Shown here: positions 39,145 through 45,457 of the stretch, piece after piece
How positions within the stretch are numbered: position 1 is the stretch's first letter
Layout of the letters: each line of letters opens with the position of its first letter
Assembly (NCBI GenBank): GCA_028820215.1
Contig: JAPPKD010000214.1
Span: 1-45,457 of the forward strand
Reading direction: 5' to 3'
DNA length: 45,457 nt
From: Spirochaetaceae bacterium
GTDB taxonomy: Bacteria > Spirochaetota > Spirochaetia > SZUA-6 > Bin103
Notes under the pieces: generated by a model
What the model was told of the DNA's origin: nothing
What the model saw: the letters and a program-made list of their open reading frames with translations, nothing else
Database searches by the model: none
Position numbers and translations under genes: made by a program

Positions 39145-41151
39145 GTGGAGCGCCAGGAAGTGCTGGCAGGCGACACCGCGCCACTGCTCTGCGGGCGGGG
39201 TACGAAGCTGCTCCTCTGCGGGCGCTCAGGCTCCCTGGTGCGCAGCTCCGACGGGGGCGTGACCTGGGAGCGCCTGGGGTCCCTGCGGGACCATGAGTCG
39301 CCGTGCGGCGACGTGGTGGCGTTGGCGGATCCGGCGCCCGATGGTTCGGTGCTTGCCGCTCTCGCGCGCGACGACACTATCGCCGTGCTGGCCTCGGGCG
39401 ACTTCGGGCGCACGTGGCACGCGTCAGGCACGATCGCATCGCCGGTCGTACCGGACGCCGATCCGGTCCGGTTCGAGGCGCTGCCGGGCGGGTCGGTAGT
39501 GCTCTGGAACGGGCCTGCCGCCCATCGGTCAGACGACGGTGGGCGCACCTGGAGCGGCGTCGGCGAGGGCCCGGGCTCCGCCCGGTCCGAAGCGCCCGCT
39601 GAGCCTGACAGCGTCCGCGATGGGCGCGGAACGGTAGCACTGCCGGATGGACGGTTGCTGCTGACCTACGCCGAGCCGAGCTATCCGTTCGGAGCCCGGG
39701 CGTTGATCAGCGCGGATGGCGGCGCCACCTGGGGCAACGAAGTGCTCGTGCTGGGCGTCGCCCGTGCGGCCACCAACACGCTGCAGCCCCGTCCCTTGCG
39801 CTGCGAGCCCGGCGGCGGCGCGGTCAGCGTGGCGCTGGAGGAAGGGACGATCGTCTCGGCCTACGACCGGGGCGCGGCCATTGCGCCCGCGATGGCGCCG
39901 GCAGACGGCCGGCGCATGGACGAATCGAGCCGGAGACCGGCCATCGTGGTGGTCCGCTGGACTCCCGAGGGGTTGAGTCGACGGCCCCTGGTCTATCCCA
40001 ACCTGTGGACGCACCGCCTGGACTCGCGCGGTTACCTGGACAACGGGCTGGTGCGGATGCGTCCGGACGACCGGTTCGAAGGCGGCGACTACATCGAGGA
40101 CTACGAGATGGTCGTGTTCCGGCGGCGGCCCGCCGAGCAGCGATTCTTCGGCGGGGCCGGCACCAAGGGCGTGGTGGTCTGCCGCCATCCTGACGGCAGC
40201 CTGGTCTTCGCCAGCCGCACGGCCGCTATCCATCGCTCGACCGATGAAGGACGCACCTGGACCAGAATCGCCGAGATCAGGCTCCCGGGACAGCGTCCGG
40301 GCCCGGTGGCCTTCGGAGTCACGGCCGCGGGGACGTACCTGATGGGGTACCACACGCTCATCCGGCCGGCAGATCCGGCGACCGGCGCGCGGAACACCCT
40401 TCAGACCAACGTGGCGCGGAGCGAGGACGGGGGGCGAACGTGGACGGCCCGGCCGATCCGGCCCGGACCGATGCGCTACGGCGGCGGGGGTGACGGCTGC
40501 CGCATCACGGAGCTGTCCGACGGCACGATCGTGACGAGCTGCGGCGTCGCGTGGAACGATCCGGCGCGGGAGGAAGGCTACGTCGGCGACGTGATGCTGC
40601 GCTCGCGCGACGACGGCAGGACCTGGGACGACTGGACGGTGTTGCCTCCGGGCTGCAGCGAATCGAACTACCTGGAGCTTCCATCCGGCGAGCTGCTCTG
40701 CGCCACCCGCTATCAGCGCGCCGCGACGCGAGACGATTACTTCGGCGCGCCGTCCGCGGGTGCCGCGCCGGACGGATGGCCGTTCCCGTCGCGCAATCTG
40801 TGCGGTGAAGGCAGATACAAGAACGAGGCGGTCATGTTCTCCGGAGACCGGGGCCGAAACTGGACCACGCCGGAGCTGGTCACGCGCATGCACATGGTAT
40901 CGGCGGACGTGGTGCTACTGCCCGATGGCCGGGTGGTGCTGACGTACGACCACAAGGACAAGTGCGGCGGCCCGCGAGCGATCGTGAGCGCCGACGGCGG
41001 GCGCACGTGGGAGCCGGACCCCTATATCTTGGCCTATCACACGCTCGATGCCCGGACAAGCTCGGTCGTGCTGCGCGATGGCCGCGTCCTGACGCTGTGG
41101 GCGGGCGCAGGCGAGCAGGGCATCCACGCCACGACGTGGTCTCCGGACTGA
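39145..41151 (+). CDS. Asp-box sialidase-like protein, copy B (5' end possibly frameshifted)
   Basis: A 668-residue paralogue of copy A, with the same Asp boxes (SADGGATWG, STDEGRTWT, SEDGGRTWT, SRDDGRTWDDW, SADGGRTWEP) and long identical stretches such as GYLDNGLVRMRP and RNLCGEGRYKNEAVMFS. The first 130 residues differ more than the rest. Homology to copy A extends upstream of GTG 39145 (DHTDRQILRFRR, against DHSDREILRYRR), but no start codon lies in that frame. ATG 39071 would fit if one base were missing near 39099, so the 5' end seems frameshifted, or the protein now starts at GTG 39145. No ribosome-binding site is visible for GTG 39145. It begins 92 nt after the isomerase stop. Confidence 0.75.
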   Translation: MERQEVLAGDTAPLLCGRGTKLLLCGRSGSLVRSSDGGVTWERLGSLRDHESPCGDVVALADPAPDGSVLAALARDDTIAVLASGDFGRTWHASGTIASPVVPDADPVRFEALPGGSVVLWNGPAAHRSDDGGRTWSGVGEGPGSARSEAPAEPDSVRDGRGTVALPDGRLLLTYAEPSYPFGARALISADGGATWGNEVLVLGVARAATNTLQPRPLRCEPGGGAVSVALEEGTIVSAYDRGAAIAPAMAPADGRRMDESSRRPAIVVVRWTPEGLSRRPLVYPNLWTHRLDSRGYLDNGLVRMRPDDRFEGGDYIEDYEMVVFRRRPAEQRFFGGAGTKGVVVCRHPDGSLVFASRTAAIHRSTDEGRTWTRIAEIRLPGQRPGPVAFGVTAAGTYLMGYHTLIRPADPATGARNTLQTNVARSEDGGRTWTARPIRPGPMRYGGGGDGCRITELSDGTIVTSCGVAWNDPAREEGYVGDVMLRSRDDGRTWDDWTVLPPGCSESNYLELPSGELLCATRYQRAATRDDYFGAPSAGAAPDGWPFPSRNLCGEGRYKNEAVMFSGDRGRNWTTPELVTRMHMVSADVVLLPDGRVVLTYDHKDKCGGPRAIVSADGGRTWEPDPYILAYHTLDARTSSVVLRDGRVLTLWAGAGEQGIHATTWSPD

Positions 41152-41166
41152 CGGGCCGCGCAGAGG

Positions 41167-42189
41167 TCAGATGCCGCGCAGGGCCACCTCGTCGACGAGG
41201 TGGCATGCCGCGTCGTGTCGCCGGTCATCGGCCAGCGCGACCAGGGGCGGTTTCTCCGTCCGGCAGCGCTCCTGAGCGTAGATGCACCGTGGATGGAACG
41301 GACACCCGTTCGGCACGTCCGTCGGGTCGGGCACATCTCCCGGGAGGAGAATCCGCTCCGCCTTGACGTTCGGATTCGGGCGGGTCACCGCGGACAGCAG
41401 CGCCTCGCTGTACGGCATGCGAGGTCGGCGAAACAGCTCGCCGGTTGCGCAGATCTCGACGATCGAGCCCAGGTACATCACGGCCACCCGATCGCTCACG
41501 TGCTTGATCACCGCGAGATCGTGGGAGATGAGGATCAGCGACAGGGAGAACCGGTCCCGAAGATCCTTGAGCAGGTTGAGGACCTGAGCCTGAACCGACA
41601 CGTCGAGAGCAGACGTTGGCTCGTCGGCGATCACCAGCTTCGGGCCGAGGGCCAGCGCCCGCGCGATGCCGATCCGCTGCCGTTGGCCGCCCGAGAATGC
41701 GTACGGGTAGCGCCGCAGGTGCTGGGGATCCAGGCTGACCGCCCCCATGAGCTCGACCACCCGGTCGTCGAGCTCACGGCCCCGCGCCAACCCGTTCACG
41801 AGCAGCGGCTCGCCGATGATGTCCCGAATGGTCATCCGCGGGTTCAGCGATGACTCCGGGTCCTGAAAGATCATCTGCACCCGCTTGCGCGCCTGGCGCA
41901 GGGCGTCGCCGTCGACCCGCGCCAGATCCACGACGGTATCGTCGTAGCGGAACAGGACCTCACCCGCCATCGTCGCGTCGCGCGGGTTTACGCTGCGCAT
42001 GATGGTACGCGCCACGGTCGACTTGCCGCAGCCGCTTTCGCCGACGATCCCCAGGGATTCGCGTGGCCGCACGCCGAAGCTCACCCCGTCGACCGCCTTC
42101 ACGTAGCCCGCGACCCGCTTGAACACGCCCGTGCGAACGAAGTAGTGCGTCCTGAGGTCCCGCACGCTCAGCAGCAGATCGGGGTGCAT
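41167..42189 (-). CDS. Oligopeptide-type ABC transporter ATPase (OppF/DppF type)
   Basis: A 340-residue ATPase of the Opp/Dpp importer family. Walker A is GESGCGKST, signature is FSGGQRQRIGIARAL, Walker B is LVIADEPTSALD and switch His is in LILISHDLAVIKHVSD. The C-terminal oligopeptide-family extension contains C-x-FHPRC (NGCPFHPRCIYAQERC), a cysteine set linked to an iron-sulfur site in some members. ATG 42189 is preferred because the family starts there (LLSVRDLRTHYF). The stop of the OppD-type gene is 8 nt upstream. It converges on sialidase-like copy B. The transported solute may be peptide or oligosaccharide, as such importers serve both. Confidence 0.92.
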   Translation of the reverse strand: MHPDLLLSVRDLRTHYFVRTGVFKRVAGYVKAVDGVSFGVRPRESLGIVGESGCGKSTVARTIMRSVNPRDATMAGEVLFRYDDTVVDLARVDGDALRQARKRVQMIFQDPESSLNPRMTIRDIIGEPLLVNGLARGRELDDRVVELMGAVSLDPQHLRRYPYAFSGGQRQRIGIARALALGPKLVIADEPTSALDVSVQAQVLNLLKDLRDRFSLSLILISHDLAVIKHVSDRVAVMYLGSIVEICATGELFRRPRMPYSEALLSAVTRPNPNVKAERILLPGDVPDPTDVPNGCPFHPRCIYAQERCRTEKPPLVALADDRRHDAACHLVDEVALRGI

Positions 42190-42197
42190 CGGCTGCC

Positions 42198-43217
42198 TCA
42201 GCCGTCTTCCACGGCATCGGAGTGCAGGAAGCACCTGACGAAATGGCCGGGCTCGATCTCCGCGAGCGCCGGCTTTCTGGCGACCCGCAGGCTGCGGTCC
42301 TCATCGGTCTCGGGCTTGCCGCACCGCGGCTCGAACAGACAGCCGCGCGCGCGGGTGAACGGGTCCGGCACGCTGCCGGTGATCGCCGCCAGCCGGCTCG
42401 CCTCCGTATCCAGATCGGGAATCGAGTTCAGCAGCGCCTCGGTGTAGGGGTGCAGCGACCTGGTGAACACGTCGTGAACCGTCCCCGATTCCACCACTTC
42501 GCCAAGGTACATGACGACGACGCGGTCGCAGATGTCGGCGATGACCCCCAGGTCATGCGTGATCATCATGAGCGCCATGCCATGCTCGCGCTGGAGGCGC
42601 TTGAGCAGGTCGAGAATCTGCGCCTGGATGGTCACGTCGATGGCCGTCGTCGGCTCATCCGCGATCAGCAGCCGCGGATTGCAGGAGAGCGCGCGGGCGA
42701 TCATCGCCCGCTGGCGCATGCCTCCGCTCAACTCGAAGCTGTACCGGTCGATCCGCCGCTCGGGGCTGGGGATGCCGACTTCGCGCAGCAGCGCGATCGC
42801 CCGTGCGCGCGCCGCCCGCTTCCCCATGTCCGGCTCGTGGATCAGTATCGGCTCGATGATCTGATCGCCGATCCGATGCACCGGGCTGAACGCCGTCATC
42901 GGCTCCTGAAAGATGAGGGAGATCTCCTTGCCGCGGACCCTGCGAATCTCGTCACTCAGAGGGTCGAGCGCGGCCAGGTCGATGGGGCCGCCGTCGCGGT
43001 GCAGGACGATTTGGCCTCCCACGATGCGCCCGGGCCATGGCACGACGCCCAGGATGGACAGCGCCATCACCGACTTGCCGCAGCCGCTCTCCCCGACCAC
43101 TCCCAGCGATCGTCCGCTCTCGACGGCAAGGCTGACGCCATCGACCGCCTTGACCGTGCCTTCGGTGAGCGGGAAGTAGGTCCGCAGGTCGTTGACCTCG
43201 ATCAGAGCGTCGTTCAT
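42198..43217 (-). CDS. Oligopeptide-type ABC transporter ATPase (OppD/DppD type)
   Basis: A 339-residue ATPase, partner of the OppF-type subunit. Walker A is GESGCGKSV, Q-loop region SLIFQEPMTAFSPVHRIGDQ, signature LSGGMRQRAMIARAL, Walker B LLIADEPTTAIDV and switch TMIMITHDLGVI (written MMITHDLGVI). The C-terminal extension has the family's Cys pattern (CLFEPRCGKPE, FVRCFLHSD). ATG 43217 shares one base with the stop of the permease gene (TGATG), so it is translationally coupled. The frame is open to 43688, but that part lies inside the permease gene. Together with OppF it would form the heterodimeric motor on the cytoplasmic side. Confidence 0.93.
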   Translation of the reverse strand: MNDALIEVNDLRTYFPLTEGTVKAVDGVSLAVESGRSLGVVGESGCGKSVMALSILGVVPWPGRIVGGQIVLHRDGGPIDLAALDPLSDEIRRVRGKEISLIFQEPMTAFSPVHRIGDQIIEPILIHEPDMGKRAARARAIALLREVGIPSPERRIDRYSFELSGGMRQRAMIARALSCNPRLLIADEPTTAIDVTIQAQILDLLKRLQREHGMALMMITHDLGVIADICDRVVVMYLGEVVESGTVHDVFTRSLHPYTEALLNSIPDLDTEASRLAAITGSVPDPFTRARGCLFEPRCGKPETDEDRSLRVARKPALAEIEPGHFVRCFLHSDAVEDG

Positions 43218-44362
43218 CAGCGATAGGGGTCGGCCGCGTCGCGCAGTCCGTCGCCGAGGAAGTTGAACGCCAGGACCACGGCGATCACGCAGAGGACGGG
43301 CAACAGCAGCCACGGCGTGACCGCGACGCTCTGGATGTTCTGAGCCTTCTGCAGCATGACACCCCAACTGATGGCGGGCGCCCGCAGGCCGATTCCCAGG
43401 AAGCTCAGGGCGGTTTCGGCCAGCACCATCTCCGGGATGCTGAGGGTCGCGGTCGCGATCAGGTGGCTCGTGAACGACGGCAGCAGATGCCTGAACAGGA
43501 TCCGCGAGGTCGGGGCGTTGGCCTGCTGCGCCGCAACCACGAAATCTTCGTTGCGCAGTGCCAGGAACTTGCCGCGCACCACGCGCGCCATGCCCGTCCA
43601 CCCAAGGACGGAGAGGATCACGGTGATCGCGAAATACGTTCTGATGATCGGCCACTGCGGGGGAAGCGCGACGGCCAGCGCCATCCACAGCGGCAGCGTC
43701 GGAAACGACCGGAGGATCTCGATGAAGCGTTGAATCGCCGTGTCGACGATCCCTCCGTACCAGCCCGATACGCCGCCGAGGAAGATGCCGAGCAAGAAGC
43801 TCAGCGCCACGCCGATGAAGCCGATGGAGAGCGAGACGCGGGATGCGTAGATCATCCGTGACAGCAGATCTCTCCCCTGTCGGTCACTCCCCAACAGGAA
43901 GAACGGCGTGTCCAGATTCCGAACGCCGACGAGATGGACGCTGGCGGGAATGAGTCCCCACAGCTTGTAGGGATGGCTGCGAACCAGGAGCCGCACCGGC
44001 ACCTTCGTCTCGGTATCCGTTACGTACGTGCGCAGAAACGTCTTCTGGTCGATGACCGGGGTGAGCCCATAGACGAACGGACGCAGACTGAACCCCCCGT
44101 CCGCGTCGACGAAGCGAACTCTGACAGGCGGGGCAAGGAGGTACTCGGTAAGGCGATGATGGGGATCGGACGGCGCGACGAACTCGGCGAAGATCGCGAC
44201 CAGGTACACGGCGATCAGAAAGTACAGGGAGATCATGGCAGGCCGATGCTTGCGGAGCTTCAGCCACATCAAGCGCCACTGACTGTAGACGTAGCGGGTC
44301 TCCGAATCGCGGCGGTCGCCGATCTGCGCTGGTGCCGTCATGCGTGTCGACCGATCCACCAT
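43217..44362 (-). CDS. Oligopeptide-type ABC transporter permease (OppC/YejE type)
   Basis: A 381-residue inner-membrane permease. The first helix is MISLYFLIAVYLVAIFAEFV, followed by an unusually long periplasmic stretch of about 100 residues (roughly 66-165, APSDPHHRLTEY to LLGSDRQGRD), as in YejE-type permeases. Then come the core helices (VSLSIGFIGVALSFLLGIFL and following) and the coupling loop QQANAPTSRILFRHLLP. It ends in FNFLGDGLRDAADPYR, the normal family end. ATG 44362 or 44341 (MTAPAQ) are possible starts; I used the first. It lies 21 nt after the OppB-type gene and overlaps the OppD-type start. Confidence 0.92.
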   Translation of the reverse strand: MVDRSTRMTAPAQIGDRRDSETRYVYSQWRLMWLKLRKHRPAMISLYFLIAVYLVAIFAEFVAPSDPHHRLTEYLLAPPVRVRFVDADGGFSLRPFVYGLTPVIDQKTFLRTYVTDTETKVPVRLLVRSHPYKLWGLIPASVHLVGVRNLDTPFFLLGSDRQGRDLLSRMIYASRVSLSIGFIGVALSFLLGIFLGGVSGWYGGIVDTAIQRFIEILRSFPTLPLWMALAVALPPQWPIIRTYFAITVILSVLGWTGMARVVRGKFLALRNEDFVVAAQQANAPTSRILFRHLLPSFTSHLIATATLSIPEMVLAETALSFLGIGLRAPAISWGVMLQKAQNIQSVAVTPWLLLPVLCVIAVVLAFNFLGDGLRDAADPYR

Positions 44363-44383
44363 GCTCGACCGTCCGTTCCGGAC

Positions 44384-45370
44384 CTAGTCGAATCGTATGC
44401 GCGGATCGATCGCCGCCAGCAGTATGTCAGACAGCACCGTCCCGATCACCGTTGCGGTAGCCAGCAACATGACGACCGATCCGGCCAAGTACATGTCCTG
44501 CACCTGAAGTGAGCGCAGGAACACCGGCCCGACGGTGGGAAGCCCCAGGACGACCGCGGTAATCGTTGCGCCGGAGATGAGCGTTGGCAGCAGCCAGCCG
44601 ATCGTCGAGATCAGGGGATTGATCGCTACGCGAATCGGGTACTTGACCAGCAGCGCCGTCTCCTTCAGGCCGCCGACCCGTGCGGCCACCACATAGTTCT
44701 TGCGCAGCTCATCCAGGAGATTGGCCCTCATCACGCGGATGGTGCTGGCCGTGCCCGCCGTCCCGACGACGATCATCGGAATCCACAGGTGCTTGAGGAG
44801 ATCGATCATCTTGCCCAGACTCCACGGAGCGATCAGATACTCCCGCGAGAACAGCCCGCCCACGCTCGCGTCGAACAGGGAGTAGGAAACGTACATCAGC
44901 ACCAGCGCGAGCATGAAGTTGGGCACGGCGAGCCCGATGAAGCCCAGGAACGTGAGGATATAGTCACCGGTCGAGTACTGGCGCACCGCCGAGTACACGC
45001 CGATCGGGATCGCCATGCCCCAGGCGAAGAGCAGCGAGGCAAGGCTCACCACCATCGTCAGAAGCAACCGCTCGCCGATGATCTCGTTTACCGGCTTCAT
45101 GTAATCGAGGGAAAAGCCGAGATCTCCCTGCACGAAGTTGGTGATCCACCGGAAATAGCGCCAGTACCACGGCCTGTCGAGCCCCCAGCGCTGCTGCATG
45201 CCGGCGATGATCTCCTCGGAGATCCCGCTCGCGTGCAGATCCTCCTGTTTCTGCAGGTACGTCGTAAGGAAGTCGCCCGGGGGCAGCTCGATGACGACAA
45301 AGGAGATGATCGATATCACGAAGAGGGTAGGAATCATCAGGAGAAATCTTCGTGCGAGAAACTGGATCAT
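44384..45370 (-). CDS. Oligopeptide-type ABC transporter permease (OppB/YejB type)
   Basis: A 328-residue inner-membrane permease, the first gene of this importer operon in the window. It starts MIQFLARRFLLMIPTLFVIS, the usual first helix, then VVIELPPGDFLTTYL. The periplasmic region has GLDRPWYWRYFRWITNFVQG. The coupling loop reads RKNYVVAARVGGLKETALLV; the end is LLAAIDPRIRFD, typical of the family. ATG 45370 is preferred to the upstream ATG 45421 because the family starts with this helix. The solute-binding protein gene that normally belongs to such an operon is not in the window and may lie beyond the right edge. Confidence 0.92.
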   Translation of the reverse strand: MIQFLARRFLLMIPTLFVISIISFVVIELPPGDFLTTYLQKQEDLHASGISEEIIAGMQQRWGLDRPWYWRYFRWITNFVQGDLGFSLDYMKPVNEIIGERLLLTMVVSLASLLFAWGMAIPIGVYSAVRQYSTGDYILTFLGFIGLAVPNFMLALVLMYVSYSLFDASVGGLFSREYLIAPWSLGKMIDLLKHLWIPMIVVGTAGTASTIRVMRANLLDELRKNYVVAARVGGLKETALLVKYPIRVAINPLISTIGWLLPTLISGATITAVVLGLPTVGPVFLRSLQVQDMYLAGSVVMLLATATVIGTVLSDILLAAIDPRIRFD

Positions 45371-45457
45371 CCGGACGGACGACCGTACGGCGGTCACGAA
45401 ACAGGTGTCAAGCTTCCCCACCGGCCGGGTCGGACCGGCGTTGGCATGGGAGAAACA
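45371..45457. other. Upstream region of the importer operon, right edge
   Basis: The last 87 bases contain no complete gene on either strand. They may hold the operon's upstream spacer or the end of a binding-protein gene. No clear promoter boxes were found. Confidence 0.3.

Overview
This window is GC-rich DNA from a diderm bacterium. A complete type I secretion system with a TolC-type outer-membrane channel implies an outer membrane. The gene content is typical of uncultivated carbohydrate-degrading lineages such as Poribacteria, Latescibacterota or sponge-associated Spirochaetota: phytanoyl-CoA dioxygenase-like proteins, a sulfatase, polysaccharide lyases, Asp-box sialidase-like proteins, creatininase-like and M19-like amidohydrolases, and an oligopeptide-type ABC transporter. 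The sequence alone does not decide between these lineages.

Layout. (1) 241-3418: a plus-strand operon of a Gfo/Idh/MocA-type oxidoreductase, a PmoA/DUF6807 protein and a PL22-type oligogalacturonate lyase. A phytanoyl-CoA dioxygenase (PhyH) gene faces it at 3402-4286. (2) 4397-10967: a five-gene type I secretion operon of TolC, ABC ATPase/permease, HlyD-type fusion protein, an RsbW-like ATPase and an acidic protein made almost wholly of RTX repeats. (3) 10974-15322: a GH78 alpha-L-rhamnosidase gene divergent from a chimeric gene that joins a NodB deacetylase to the first and last modules of a GH78 enzyme, without the GH78 catalytic barrel. (4) 15351-18211: a minus-strand operon of an M19-like protein, a tandem GNAT acetyltransferase and a creatininase-like protein. 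(5) 18279-24598: a DUF5060/DUF4038 glycoside hydrolase, then a minus-strand operon of a PL26-type rhamnogalacturonan exolyase, a PhyH protein and a C45-type Ntn hydrolase. (6) 24611-27870: a degraded, island-like stretch with a truncated HigB-type toxin, two palindromes, coding fragments, a frameshifted glycosidase relic, an intact RelE/ParE-RHH toxin-antitoxin pair, and a nucleotidyltransferase overlapping a small gene. (7) 27966-41151: a sulfatase, PhyH proteins, a BNR_4 protein, two paralogous sialidase-like genes in direct orientation, a RidA-like protein, a bicupin, a decayed secreted-protein gene, a 3-hydroxyisobutyrate-dehydrogenase-type enzyme and a sugar isomerase-like protein. (8) 41167-45370: an Opp/Dpp-type importer (two permeases and two ATPases). 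Its binding-protein gene is probably beyond the right edge.

How the genes fit together (inference): PL26, GH78, the NodB chimera, PL22 and the DUF4038 enzyme point to breakdown of rhamnose/galacturonate-rich (rhamnogalacturonan-I-like) material. The sulfatase and Asp-box proteins suggest sulfated or acidic glycans. The isomerase, dehydrogenases and cupin would handle released sugars, and the ABC importer could take up peptides or oligosaccharides. The secretion operon exports a calcium-binding repeat protein that probably acts at the cell surface.

The most unusual items are the NodB-GH78 chimera, the RsbW-like protein inside the secretion operon, the all-repeat RTX substrate with a duplicated module, several enzyme-family members missing key active-site residues, and signs of insertion-sequence remnants.
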